64,000 nt of DNA from Triatoma infestans (lineage: Eukaryota > Arthropoda > Insecta > Hemiptera > Reduviidae), in NCBI GenBank assembly GCA_011037195.1, contig JAAEAF010006490.1, positions 27,590-91,589 on the forward strand, read 5' to 3'. Within the stretch, counting starts at the first letter, position 1. Each line of letters begins with the position of its first letter. This document shows positions 48,301-58,724 of this stretch, piece by piece. Both the position numbers and the translations under genes were made by a program. Under the pieces are notes generated by a model, which had not been told where the DNA came from, ran no database searches, and was given only the letters and a program-made list of their open reading frames with translations.

Positions 48301-49706
48301 AGGTTTCTCATACTAGACCTACGGGGTGGCACAATAAGCCTCTAATAGCTGCAGTGCCTGGGATCGTGACCCATCCCGTGAATCAATCTAGTCTATTTTA
48401 ATCTAATCTGATATGACAAAATATACTGGATAGCATCAAAACTTGCATGCTCTATTGGCAATAAAAAAGCACTTTTTTATCTCCACACCTCACGGCACAA
48501 AGGAGATAGGGAAAGAAGAAGAAGAAGAAAAAAAACACTTATTTAAAATTTAAGATCCCAGCCTTATAGAAAATAGAAATTTAAACAAAAATTAATAACT
48601 TTGATTTCGTTTAAAATATTTCAATGAAAGCCATAAGAAAAATTCCATGAAAAGAGACTTTACAAAATTATCTGTTTTTAAATTTTGTTCATTTTTAGGG
48701 AACAGAAACAAAAATGAGAATGAAAATGATGACGAAACAGAAGAAGATGAAGATGTGGATGAGGAGGAGGAAGAAGATTTTGATGATTTTGATAAAGATG
48801 ATGGAGATGACAATGAAGTAATTGATTTTGGGGATGACGTCGAAGATTTCGATGGTGAACTAGACTTTGAAGCAATTAGTAATAAATCAAACAAATCTAA
48901 AACTAAAAAACAGTTGGTTAGCACAATTAATAAACTTTTCAATATTTATTTAAAAATTCTCAATGTATTATTATGAATTATGATTTTCGAAACTTTTTTC
49001 TTAGATTGGCAAGTCCCAAAGAAAATCAAAGAATAAAGATGACTTGGAAAATCTTTTTGCACCGGCCGAAGAATTTGCAGAAATACTTGAAGAAGCAGGA
49101 TCGTCCAAACATAAACCCGGGATGGCTGCTTCTCTGGCTACTAATGACAACGCTGGTAAGAAATCTCTTCTATAAATATTCATTACGAATATGTGGGTGG
49201 GTCCACAATACTGGATAACATCTGGTATGTTATCCGTCTTAGCATGCGTATTTCCTGAGCTGTTTCGGATTTTCATCCAACGTCACAGTGAAGGTATAAA
49301 GTTCGTGGAGAGAGTTTACTTCAACTTATGTTAACTTGTTGATTGTATTTGTGGGAGATTATAAGGTTCAACATAACCTTAAGAAATATGTATGCTGCGA
49401 CGGATAAAATATCAGATTCATTGCAAACTTTTCTTTAATCCAATTTACTTTACCAATTTCATTTAATTCTTTACTATCTAGAAGACCAGATTATGTTAGC
49501 TGAGATAGAAACTTATTAAATATGATCCTAATGTTCCTATTACAGTGGACATTTGGCCACTAATTTTAAGTGGAGTTGTATTTGTTTTAGCCACCAAGCA
49601 ATTAGATTGGGAAACAAGACGAGATAGGTGGGTGAGAGATGCCAATATAAATAAAAGAAAATGGAAGGCAAAAAGTCAGAGGCATTTTAAAAAAAGGAGA
49701 GCCTAA
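37733..49706 (+). CDS. CEBPZ: CCAAT/enhancer-binding protein zeta (Noc1/Mak21-like), 15 exons
   Basis: Nucleolar factor of the CBF/Mak21 family, needed for large ribosomal subunit assembly and export in yeast (Mak21/Noc1). Exons: 37733-37867, 38505-38613, 38680-38871, 38952-39229, 39615-39760, 39850-39985, 40119-40312, 40482-40629, 42193-42378, 42948-43182, 45511-45748, 45832-46016, 48699-48916, 49005-49155, 49591-49706. Phases close to 888 aa (human about 1054, mostly a longer N-terminus). Family signatures: LPKWYDQ at the exon 1 end, KDKVAANVVIIQ, RIHPNMKMVIMNEIEKLLF, ARVKAFIKRLLQ, NPAYSGADKTAYIELLYLSK, KHFHPTVALFSNKI, YTGDPLVDFTLSKFLERF, and a basic tail KSQRHFKKRRA. Exon 13 encodes a long Asp/Glu run, as expected before the conserved AEEFAEILEEAG segment. 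The N-terminus is Lys-rich. Introns 8, 10 and 12 carry transposon insertions. AATAAA follows at 49760. Confidence 0.94.
39448..39584. repeat. Short fold-back repeat with 12-bp flanking direct repeats
   Basis: A near-perfect inverted repeat (arms about 39490-39528 and 39536-39573, centre TGATCAT) carries TTTTCCGTGGTAGCCTGCTT. It is preceded by GGTTGGTTCCGCAGAGCTGG, the same lead-in as the hairpin at 23580. CATAATTAATTA occurs on both sides (39448-39459 and 39573-39584), as expected for a target-site duplication, though the word is low-complexity. It lies in CEBPZ intron 4. Confidence 0.75.
40630..42192 (+). other. CEBPZ intron 8
   Basis: No exon here. It holds the SINE at 41112-41363. The flanks (about 40780-41110 and 41480-41660) are less AT-rich than normal intron and may be old transposon sequence, but I could not place them. 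Confidence 0.5.
41112..41363 (+). mobile_element. tRNA-derived SINE, tail type II (LINE-like tail)
   Basis: The head GGAAGGGATAAGCTCAGTGG and GCTCAGTGGTAGCGCG, the B-box-like CCGGGCTCGAATCC and the body TCTTCCTAGGAGCCTCTGCA match the other SINE copies. The end differs: GGGGGCACAATATATC, then TCGCAGTGCAATAATC and CTATCTAATCTAATCTAA. That end resembles the 3' end of the LINE remnant at about 48325-48415. It lies in CEBPZ intron 8, sense. Confidence 0.75.
43257..44973 (-). mobile_element. SINE (tail type I) split by a later insertion
   Basis: 43257-43334 is the 3' half of the SINE (GGCGCCCGGAGCCTTCTCAG) and 44829-44973 is the 5' half (AGGCTCCTAGGAAGAAAAAA, GGACTCGAACCTGGGTCCTC). Joined, they match the uninterrupted copies at 4491 and 26981. 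TCTCGT occurs at both break points (43329-43334 and 44829-44834), as expected for a target-site duplication. It lies in CEBPZ intron 10, antisense. Confidence 0.8.
43335..44828 (-). mobile_element. Truncated, rearranged LINE inserted in a SINE
   Basis: Minus-strand RT motifs run from about 44800 to 43920: AIS-FLPYKSPGMEGVFP type (44560-44430), MFIPKTGNRDSTLPKSFRPI (44336), VFLDIEGAFDNTSHEAV (near 44070), STTRG (near 43925). About 330 bp of unplaced sequence follows, then FPQGGVLSPL near 43540. The catalytic block CQGYADDIVIILLG, however, reads on the plus strand at about 43457-43500, so the last 160 bp are inverted. Ten T at 43337-43346 may be a short poly(A) scar. The endonuclease, RNase H and C-terminus are missing. 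Stops break the frame. Confidence 0.75.
45285..45360. repeat. (CT)n/(CA)n microsatellite
   Basis: Alternating CT and CA dinucleotide runs in CEBPZ intron 10. The open frames overlapping it on both strands are low-complexity artefacts. Confidence 0.9.
46556..46571 (+). repeat. G16 homopolymer
   Basis: Sixteen G in a row in CEBPZ intron 12, followed by a locally GC-rich stretch (to about 46665) of unknown origin. The length is likely to be unreliable in sequencing. Confidence 0.8.
47046..47155 (+). repeat. Single-arm relative of the fold-back repeat
   Basis: Contains GGTCCGCAATGCTGGAAAAT, CATGCTTCATT, CTGACCGGTTTCGGATTTTC and CCATTATCAG in the same order as the arm of the hairpin at 23560-23660, but with no inverted second arm. 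It lies in CEBPZ intron 12. Confidence 0.55.
47400..48415 (+). mobile_element. LINE remnant with an inverted RNase H segment
   Basis: Plus strand, 47400-47560: a reverse transcriptase thumb remnant (WNAHLERVT, then GKTWGLSFKR). Minus strand, about 48000-47574: the RNase H start WFKDGSKMAYGTGAGIYG, then CIFSDSQAALNALQ. Plus strand again, 48004-48230: a C-terminal zinc-finger-like CRLCQEEKETASHLL; then the 3' UTR GGGGTGGCACAATAAGCCTC and terminal AATCT-type repeats near 48395-48412. The middle of about 430 bp is therefore inverted relative to the ends. Several stops are present. It lies in CEBPZ intron 12. Confidence 0.75.
49192..49290 (+). repeat. Diverged single-arm fold-back relative
   Basis: GGGTCCACAATACTGGATAA, TTAGCATGC and GCTGTTTCGGATTTTCATCC follow the order of the 47046 copy. 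It lies in CEBPZ intron 14. The match is by eye and diverged. Confidence 0.4.
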
Positions 49707-49759
49707 TTATAAATCTATTTTATTTCACTGTAAATACATTTTTGAGATGTTATTAGTTT

Positions 49760-49765
49760 AATAAA
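49760..49765 (+). terminator. CEBPZ polyadenylation signal AATAAA
   Basis: AATAAA 54 bp after the CEBPZ stop, followed by a T-rich stretch. This is a good position for cleavage and polyadenylation. Confidence 0.65.
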
Positions 49766-49850
49766 GATTTGTATTTTATTTCTTTCAGTTTCTTTTTTTT
49801 TTTTACTTCCTCTAATTGCTGTTATATTTTTTTAAATTCTGGAAACATAT

Positions 49851-51185
49851 AAACTTCTGGACAAAAGTATTGCATAAAATTTCAAAATATTATAATTTGA
49901 AGTTAAAGGTGTTTTCGTATTTTTTTTTTTATGGATTCATGTTGTTGAACTCTAATCCAAAGGAAAAAAGAACAACTACCAACAATTTAAGAAAAACCTG
50001 CTTTTATTACACAGAATAAAAAATAAAGCTCAAAAAAAAAACAATTGTGTCCCAAAGGTGTTCTATTGGATTTAGGTCTGGACTTCTCGGTGGAGAAACT
50101 AAACGTCGAATCCCAACATCATGTAGGTACTCAAGGACAACTCGAGCAGTGGAAATCTGGCATTGTCTTGCATTAATAGAAAATCATCACCGACTCTTTC
50201 AGAAATTGGCACAACGTATCGCTGAAGAACCTCTTCAAGGTACTTCCGGGCATTTAGCGTTCCATTTGCCACGATATGTAAGTCTGTACGTCCGTCAAAA
50301 CTTATGCCTCCTCAAATCATAACACCGCCTCCATCAAAAGCCACTCTTGGAGAAATGTTAGCCTCTGCATATCTCTTACCTTGACGCCTCCAATCTCTCA
50401 TCTTTCCATCTGGAGAATGTAGGGTGAATCTCGACTCATCTGTGAATAAAACACGTCTCCAATCCTCTGTTGGCCAATTGACATGTTCTCGTGAATATTG
50501 CAGTCTGGTGACTCTATTGCTCTGGTGTGAAGAGGGCCAGTAGCGGGTATCCTGGAAGCCAAGTTTGCTTCATTTAACCTCCTTCTGACTGTTCTACTTG
50601 AAATATGGACATTACGGACATCAGCGATCAGTGACGTAATTGATTGCTAGTACGAACCTGTCTGTAAGACATCAGCTGAATAAATCTCTCATCTGTCCGA
50701 GTTGTACTTCTAGGGCGGCCCGTAACTTGCCGTCGGGAGTAGCTACCAGTCTACCTATGGCGTGCTAAAGTTCTTTAGACAGTGGATTGGCTCATTCGTA
50801 GTTTCTGAGCAATTGTTGCTTGATCTAGCCATTCCTCATGTAATGACATCACACTTACTGCAATTTCGTGTGAAAGTTACCAAGAAGAGGCATGTTAAGA
50901 ACAAAAACCGAAAAAATAAAAAGAACTAATAATAAAAAACTAAACAAAAATGTGTAGGAGAGAGAAATTACCAAAAACATTGAAAGTAAAGAACTGGAAT
51001 TATTATTGTATTTTCAAGAGTTCAGAGAGAATTAGTCACTTAAAAACATTAAACAAATGGTTCAGTCTCTTATTTCTGTTTGGTTCAGAGTTAATTTACA
51101 ACGAAAAAAAAAAAATACAGTAATAAACTGTAACTTCAAATTACATAATTTTAAAATTGTATGCAATACATTTGTCCAGCAGTTT
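49851..51185 (-). mobile_element. Tc1-like DNA transposon with about 110-bp terminal inverted repeats
   Basis: The two ends, about 49851-49965 and 51075-51185, are imperfect reverse complements. The outer words are AAACTTCTGGACAAAAGTAT on the left and, complemented, AAACTGCTGGACAAATGTAT on the right, each flanked by TA. Between them the minus strand encodes a decayed Tc1/mariner transposase: a helix-turn-helix region with EWLDQATIAQKLRMSQSTV (about 50830), FTDESRF with the second catalytic Asp (about 50440), LLMQDNARFH, and SPPRSPDLNPIEHLWDTI near 50050-50100. In-frame stops and frameshifts show the copy is dead. It is 1.33 kb, typical of Tc1-like elements. It starts 145 bp after the CEBPZ stop. 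Confidence 0.85.
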
Positions 51186-51209
51186 GTATGTATGTATTGA
51201 TATACATTG

Positions 51210-51355
51210 TATGTATGTATGTAGAAGCAGCTCACAAGTTTTGTGAGCACTGTGATGGACAGTGTTGTCTGTAACGAAAGAACACTGTCCGGAGGCTGGC
51301 AATTGACACTGAAAAAGCTCCGGCCAATGACCAAAGATATTTACGCGCCTTAAAT
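51210..51355 (+). mobile_element. 5'-truncated SINE, tail type I
   Basis: Begins inside the SINE body (GACAGTGTTGTCTGTAACGA at about 51254) and ends with CGGCCAATGACCAAAGATAT then TTACGCGCCTTA, matching the tail of the copies at 4491 and 26981. The tRNA-like head is missing; a TGTA-type repeat lies in its place. Confidence 0.7.
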
Positions 51356-51359
51356 TAAA

Positions 51360-52660
51360 CAATATATATTGTAATGTGTAGATCTTTGAGAGAAATAATT
51401 AAAAAAATATATATATATATATCATGATTTTATAAATTAAGTGAAATAGATTAGTTAAAATATATTTAATATTGATTGCTAATTAGAGCAATCTTAAGAC
51501 TGGGTTTTTTCGTAGGTTGGGTGAAAACAATAATGAACAGTTACGAAGATAGAATACCTTTTCTCACAACAGAAAGGAATTTCCCTTCCTTCCACGGTTC
51601 AGTGGAGGGAGGAAAGATATATATATATATACTAGATCAAATTTGTGTTAAAAAAAAAAATCTGAGTACTTAAAATAGGAGTGCTATCCAAAAATGTATA
51701 GTAATGACACAGTGTAAACCCCAACCTTCAGCTAAGTTTATATGTAAGTCTTATTACAAAATTAATACCTCTCATTTTCTTGAATTAATTATCTTAAAGA
51801 CAAGATTTTATTCGATATCTATTTTCACATATTCTGTTATTATTAAATATAGACATTGTAATAATGATTTATGTATTATTTATTTAACATCCTCTCCTAG
51901 ATCAGGTGAACATAGACCTCACGAGATCCCTTTAGAGAAGATTTCAAATATGAATTATAATTATTTACTATTCTGAATTTCTTTTTTATACTCCCCAATT
52001 ATACATAACATTACAATATATATATCTTATATAACAATTGTCACTAAAATCCTTAAAAAATATTGAAAAAATCCAACATGGAAGTCATCAATCATTCCTA
52101 GAACATTTTTACAACTTTAAATCACTTTAAAGCATTAACTTAAGAAAGTAGTAAAGTACAATCTAATCTAATACGTATCTAATCTAATCACTCAAACAGC
52201 TGAGGAATATTATTTGATAAGGCTTAATCATATGGAACAATGTAGGACTAGCAAAATTCATCTTATATTCATCAATAGGTCACAGTTTTTTATTTATTTA
52301 TATATGAGATAATGCCCAATATTGAGGGACCAGTAAATGTATGAAAATAAATCTCACAAAAGAATTTTCTAATTTACCAAAGTGTAGTCTCACACCATTT
52401 TATGGGACATTCAACACCTATATTGGATCAATCATTCAACTTGTCTAGTTTTTTTTTCTTTTCATTTTTTATTTTTTCTATACTTTTACAAAATTATATT
52501 TATTTATTACTATAAAAAACCCATTTTCAAGTACTAGCAGCTATTACAAATTGACTTCTTCAACAATACTTAAACATCATTACATATGTTTAAACATTAT
52601 GATTTAAACAGAGAAAAAATGTTTCCAAAACTCATAATTTTTTAATCTCATAAACTAACA
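51360..52660. other. Gene-free AT-rich stretch
   Basis: Short (TA)n tracts near 51400 and 51620 and an AATCTAATCT-type repeat near 52158-52190 of the kind found at LINE and SINE 3' ends here. Nothing else recognised. Confidence 0.5.
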
Positions 52661-52661
52661 T

Positions 52662-53060
52662 GTTCTGTAAGGCATTCAGCTGAATAAATCTCACATCTGT
52701 CCGGGCTGTACTTGTAGGGCGGCCCGTAACTTGCCGTCGGGAGTAGCTCCCAGTCTCCCTATGGCGTGATAAAATCCTTTAGACAGTGGATTGGCTCATT
52801 CGTAGTTTCTGAGCAATTGTTGCTTGATCTAGCCATTCCTCATGTAATGACATCACACTTACTGCAATTTCGTGTGAAAGTTACCAAGAAGAGGCATGTT
52901 AAGAACAAAAACCGAAAAAATAAAAAGAACTAATAATAAAAAACTAAACAAAAATGTGTAGGAGAGAGAAATTACCAAAAACATTGAAAGTAAAGAACTG
53001 GAATTATTATTGTATTTTCAAGAGTTCAGAGAGAATTAGTCACTTAAAAACATTAAACAT
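52662..53060 (-). mobile_element. Partial second copy of the Tc1-like element
   Basis: About 398 bp nearly identical to 50659-51058, including the transposase N-terminal coding part and its leader. Differences (by eye under ten) cluster at the 52.7 kb end. Similarity stops abruptly at both sides and neither terminal inverted repeat is present, so it is an internal fragment or local duplication. Confidence 0.85.
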
Positions 53061-54425
53061 TCATTTTATATCAATAAATTAAATTTGATCTTCTTATTAT
53101 TCCACAGCATTACGTCATCAGAACTTACTTTGCGGTTACTGGGTTCAACCGTAAAATAATACAATAAGGGACCGTCCTTTGATATTGACATGCACTGTAA
53201 ACGGATGCTTTTAGGTTACTGGTCTAAACTTTAGGTGGTAGTCTGTTAATAATGTTCAATAAAAGCGGGCAACATCTTTAGAGATATCACATCTGAAATG
53301 TACTATGATTATTTCAGGTGTGTCAAAAAATTACTTTGAAACTATGGATATTTATTGTACACAATTATTTATTAAATAAATTTTGTATTAAATATATCAT
53401 TTAAAGAACTCTCGAAATAATAGAATTAAGTAATCTTTAAAACTACTTTTCCAACAACAGATGAATAATGTGGCAATTTATTATTTCATTTAAATCTAGC
53501 TAGAGTTATAATATTAATCTCTAGAGATTAAAAGATAATACATTGTTGCCAACTTTCAATAAAATAAATTTCAAGGTTTGAATTGCTAAATTATATTGAG
53601 GTATCCAGGGAATAATCACCTGGATAGTAACAATTGAAAATAATTTTATCATAATATAGTTATTTTTATATATTTATAAATCAAATAAAAGATTATACAG
53701 CTACGATGTTCTGAAGTTGTCCATAATGGATGTGTTAGGTGGAGAGAATTTAGGTCTGATTGATGAAATGAGAAGACCGCGTTAACAATGGTTAACTATG
53801 TATGATAATAATAATAAGACACAGTCTGCCTGGACTTTACAATAGTGAATGGTTAAGTTAGAGTGGTATGAAAATTACATGAAGTGACTGGCGAGATGAT
53901 GAACTATAGTCAACTATATTGAGCTGTCTTGAACTGTATCTAACGGTATTCCCATGGACTGTCCGTCGCTGTATTTATACAGTTTCTCTCACTGCAGTCC
54001 GACAGAGTGGTTGGGTTTATTTCTCTTCTCTTTACTCTCTTTGGTTGCTGATCTCCCTTTTTGGTTGCTGTTACATGTCTCTATTGTATATTTTGTAGTA
54101 GAGAAAGCTGGTAACAATATTAAAGTAAAAAATAAATGCTTAAATTAAACATATGTTTTAACAATAATTTAAAATCAATTCAACAATTAGAATATCAGAA
54201 AATAATATAATTTTGCTTAACTGTAACCTAATGTTCACTAATAGGGAAGTAATCTTCTGCTTTTCAATCGACAACATTCTCTTAGAGCTTACTTTACTTG
54301 TTCTATTTCTTTTGAAATAGTTTTGTCCAATATATAGGAAATATAATATTTAACGCGAGAGCAAAGTCCTTTGATCCTATTCCCATCACGATGGGTGTGA
54401 GAACCTAATTTCGAGTGTGTGACAA
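53061..54425. other. Gene-free AT-rich stretch
   Basis: No exon, repeat or element that I can support. A 64-codon plus-strand frame (53954-54148) is leucine-rich and looks like chance. Confidence 0.5.
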
Positions 54426-55620
54426 TTAAATCACTTAGATTAGATTAGATTCTATGGGGGGGATTGGCTCTTCAGCCTGCGCCACCGCGAACCCCATGGG
54501 CCTACTGTGGCACCCCTAAGTTGGAGACCCTACCCCAGTCCTGTCCTTGTCGAACTGTGGAGTCTGGGGAGGCTTCCCCAGGTGGTCAATTTAGAGCACC
54601 CTCTCGAGGACCCGAGAGGGGCCCCTTGCTGAGGCTTGCAGGCACTAGCTTTTCTTCTCTAAAGAGGACATACCTCAGCCATATTAGCCCCTCGCACTGA
54701 CATAGCACATGCAGTGCTGTTTCCTCTTCTTCCTGACAAAACCTACACAGGCTATCCGTTGCCAGGCCCATGCGATGCATGTGCTTATTATTAAGTCTAC
54801 AATGGCCAGTAAGAACGCCAACTGCCATCCTTATGGCCACCCGGCCTAGCTGGAGTAATTCTGCAGTTAGCCTGGGCGAATAGCTATGAATAAACGATTT
54901 CGCCTGGCTCTGGCCTGGGGTTTTAGCCCACCATTCCCTTCATAGAGTCGTGCATCCATGTCCTGATGGATGCACTCCTGAGGCATCTTGAAACACCACA
55001 GAACGGTTCCGGCCCTATAAGTGTTCCGGTGGAACCCTGCCGGGACAAATGATCTGCCGCCTCATTAGTTATTGACCTGAATGCCCAGGTACCGAAACCA
55101 GGAAGACTTTATTAAGGCTACTAATTTCCCTAAGTGCACCTAGGCCACACCAGCCTTGAGCTGATCTCCCACGAGTCAATTGCCTCCAGGGCAGCCTGGC
55201 TATCCGAATAAATGACGATTCCTGGAGTTATGCACTCCGCGTCTTCTTATTTCGGCGGCGCAGGTAATAATTGCGACTAGCTCCACCTGAAAGACCGTGG
55301 CTAATCTTTCCAGGCTCACCGAGATATCACATCTCAGATGAGCCCCGTACACGCCGGCTCCCACTCCTTCTTCCATCTTAGACCCGTCCGTGTATCACAT
55401 AGATTCGCCTGAAATTGGCGGCCCGTCCTTCCATGCTCCTCTGTTTAATACCAAGACTTTGAACGGTTTTTGGAAGTCGTATCTAGGAGTCATTATATCC
55501 GAAGGAAGACGTAGAATCGGGTCTGCCTCCAACTCCTCGCATAGTTTCTGGTATTTCCCGCTATGCCTGGGATAAATGGGAACTTGCGCCTGTTGCTTCT
55601 TAATCTCTTATCAAATCAAT
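54426..55620 (-). mobile_element. LINE fragment: RNase H, C-terminal zinc finger and 3' end
   Basis: The minus strand reads YTDGSKMEEGVGAGVYG (first catalytic Asp) and VFQVELVAI near 55390-55270, YSDSQAALEAID near 55200, then TGHCRLNNKHMHRMGL and CRFCQEEEETALHVLCQC (54800-54700). A 3' UTR with GGGGTGCCACAGTAGGCC follows, ending in AATCTAATCTAATCTAAGTG at 54434. Frameshifts separate the pieces. RT and endonuclease are absent, a 5' truncation typical of LINE insertion. Confidence 0.8.
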
Positions 55621-55879
55621 AAATATTATATAAGTGATTAAGTGATATGGCAATCTGCAGTGCATGACAGATTAATAGAAAAATCCTCTATTTCACCATT
55701 TTGATATCAATCAGGATATTAGGCACCATAATAACGATTATTTCATTACATATCCATCAGAGTAGTACTTGCTTCAGTATTCCACTCTAGGCTTTGGGAT
55801 ATACAGAAATAAATTGACTGGCAAAGAATTTGCGCCATTCTGAATGAGTAAAGCATTATGGGGTTTATCAATGTAAACA

Positions 55880-56640
55880 GTAAATTATTACCATGGGACG
55901 GAAAAAATTCTAGTGTGAAACACTCATACGATTTTCTCTTATAGCTGTTTACAATATTGTAATTGACAAATTCATAATTAGCATATGAAATTTAATGGAA
56001 TTCGTGGGTGATTTTATGGAGGAAATCGCGAAAAATGAAAAAACTGTTCAGTAAAAACGCACTTCAAGTTAATTAATTATTTTGAAACTCGGAATTTTGA
56101 CAATCTATTTATTTCTAATAAATTACGTTTAGATAGTAGGATTGTATATCAACTAAGATAGCATTTTAGAGAAAAACATAACCCCCTTCCTCCCCTAAAG
56201 TCGCCTTAAACGACAATACTCGGAGGGATGTTTCAAATACAAGTTGTAACTCTTTGTACGTGTAGTTTACATTACTAGTTTAAGGAAAATCGTTTGAGCC
56301 ATTTAAAGAAAAATCAACAAAAAAAAACTCAAACAACCATTCAGTAAAGTGCTACTACCGATTGAACGAAAAGTACCGAAAAGTTTAATCTCAGGTCTGT
56401 GGGTAGTACTTTAACGAAATATTAAGTTTGAACATTCTGCGGTTTTTCGTTTTTTAGACATGCTGTCCCATACAACACACACGCAGGCAGGCAGAGAGAG
56501 ACACACAGACTAATTGCTGAAAACTACTTTTTTGGACTCTGGGGACCTCAAAACGAATATTTCCGGAGAAAATACTCAATATCGAATATTTGACATGATT
56601 GCACTACTTCCTTATACAAACAGTAATATACAAAGCAATT
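55880..56640 (+). repeat. AT-rich interspersed repeat, longest copy
   Basis: Joins in one block the landmarks seen separately elsewhere: GTGTGAAACACTCATACGAT, GGAAATCGCGAAAAATGAAA, a C-rich stretch, GGGATGTTTCAAATACAAGT, GTTTAAGGAAAATCGTTTGA, CCTCAAAACGAATATTTCCG, ATATTTGACATGATT. No terminal repeats or open frame. It is the best template for defining the family. Confidence 0.55.
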
Positions 56641-56885
56641 GACCTGACGGCAATCCAATAGAGGGAAGCGCCGATGTAATTACGTAAATAATATATAACG
56701 CTTCTTCTTAATACAATTTATTTATTTTATTGCACTACTAATTAGTTTTATACCATCTTTTATGTTGTGCTAGAAACTAATTTTGATTGAATTAGTTCAT
56801 GCCTGGGTTTCCATTTTTATAGTACTATTCCTGTACTCAGTAGACTGCGTTACATACTTAAAATTAATAAAATGGAAAGCTGAAA

Positions 56886-56897
56886 ACTTCAAGTCTA
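56886..56897. repeat. Target-site duplication, left copy
   Basis: ACTTCAAGTCTA, identical to 61757-61768. It adjoins the (AAT)n 3' end of the LINE. Confidence 0.88.
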
Positions 56898-56993
56898 TAT
56901 TATTATTATTCACAGAAGGGAGGGCAAACCCTACGCTATCCAACGCCTCCCAGGGCCCATATAGCAACCCCTAAAGAATAACAACCACTGGGA

Positions 56994-57338
56994 CTAGAAC
57001 GAAAATTCAGGCCCAGGTTTTAACCATCTAAGTTTCACCACAGACCGAACAAATCGGATCAAAACCTTAAAAGGACACAGCTTAAGATCCTCTACCGATA
57101 TCCTACTCCGGCCGAAGGTCCTAAACCTAATCTCCTCACAACCCAAACAATTCGTCATCAGATGCATGGGTGTTTCCTTCTCAGTCTCACAAACTCTACA
57201 AAAGGGGTCAGGCACGAGTCCCATTATATAGAGATGTCTCCTTAAACCAGAATGCCCAGTGAGGAATCCAACCAGATGCCTGAGGGAGGTCCGTGAAAGA
57301 CATCGGACCCCGCTACTCAAAGCTCCGTCCGGGCCCAA
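56994..57338 (-). pseudogene. LINE ORF2 C-terminal zinc-finger region
   Basis: Reads HLVGFLTGHSGLRRHLYIMG, then CRVCETEKETPMHLMTNCLG, the CCHC-like finger that follows RNase H in related elements. Here it follows the RT thumb after only about 50 bp, so the RNase H is missing. It ends near 56994; the 3' UTR contains AGGGGTTGCTATATGGGCCC. Confidence 0.8.
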
Positions 57339-57340
57339 AC

Positions 57341-58724
57341 CTAACGTTGGATTTCTTCCAACAGCTGCCTAGCGGATCGTGTTTCAATGCGACGCCACCA
57401 CACCAAAGCCGCATATACCAATCTAGGTTTAATGACCATGCAATAAATCCAGAACATCATCTTTGGAGTGATCCCCCAGTTCTTACCTACAACTCTTCGA
57501 CATTGCCAAAAAGAGATTATCGCCTTTTGATGTTGTGTCTTAACATGTTCTGACCAGTTCAATTTACTGTCGGGAAATACTCCAAGGAACTTCACTGATT
57601 TGCTAACCTGTATGGAAGTACCTAACAGGAGGTGTAAAACCTACTATCTTCTTTCTATGAGTAAATAGAATTGCCTGGGTCTTAATAGGATTAATAGAAA
57701 GACCCTTATCCTGTGTCCAACAATATACCATGTTAAGGGCGCTTTGCATTAGGTCCGAAATAATGGACAAACACCGCCCTAACAATAAAATAACACCATC
57801 ATCGGCATATGCTTGCAAATAAAATCCCGATGAATTCATCCTAACCAAAAGGTCATCCATGACTACGCACCACAACTTTGGTGAGAGACAACCCCCTTGA
57901 GGGCACCCTCTCCCCGCTTGTACTATCATGGTGCGCCCGCCAAGGGAAGCCTGTATAACCCTACTCCTAAGATAGACACCTATCCAATTGATTAAGACGG
58001 GATGTATACCTTTTCGTACCAAGGCATCTTCGAGAGCATTAAACGATACTCTGTCAAATGCCCCCTCAACATCAAAGAAACACCCTAGGGCATATTCTTT
58101 TATTTCCAAAGCAGATTCTATCCTTCCGACAAGACAATGTAATGCAGTCTCTGTCGACTTACCCACAATATAAGCATGTTGGTTAGGATGGAGTGGATGA
58201 TCCCTTAATGGGCCATCAGTAATATACCTATCCACCAACCTTTCCAGAGTTTTCAAGAGAAAAGATATAAGGCTAATAGGTCTAAATGCCTTGGGGTCAG
58301 AGTAGTCGTTTCTTCCCGGCTTGGGAATAAAGACTACCCTTACTTCTCTCCATAATGTTGGTACATAACCAAACATCAAACATCCTTTAAAAATTCTTAA
58401 CAATACCTTCGTCAGCACGTCCCCACCATTTTGCAACAGACAAGGATAAATCCCGTCCGGTCCAGGTGACTTGAAAGGTGAGAAACTTTGTACTGCCCAA
58501 CTGATTCTATCATGTGTGACTACCTCATCTAAGGTGGATACATCTTCAAGGTCCCATCTCCTTCCATCCACCAAAGACGAAGCAGCATTTAAACCAATAT
58601 TATCCGGGAAGTGAGTATCAAGCAAAAGCTGCAGTGTCTCCCCCTTCCCCCCCTGTAAAGGAACCATCAGGGTATCGTAGGTACCTAACTGACTGTCCCT
58701 ATCCTTACTAAGAATCCGTACCAA
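57341..58724 (-). pseudogene. LINE ORF2 reverse transcriptase domain
   Basis: The 373-codon open part (58724-57603) has SFSPFKSPGPDGIYPCLLQN, VFIPKPGRNDYSDPKAFRPI, CFFDVEGAFDRVSFNALEDA (catalytic Asp), GCPQGGCLSPKLWCVVMDDL and LQAYADDGVILLLG (catalytic Asp pair), so all RT motifs are intact. A single break near 57600 leads into MKFLGVFPDSKLNW and the thumb, PRLVYAALVWWRRIETR (57595-57341). The RT core is unusually well kept for this window. Confidence 0.9.

Noticed and set aside
48592..48942. 116-codon Ser-rich minus-strand frame
   Set aside because: It is the complement of the Asp/Glu-rich CEBPZ exon 13; the serine run mirrors acidic codons.
50047..50322. 91-codon plus-strand frame
   Set aside because: Antisense to the decayed Tc1-like transposase.
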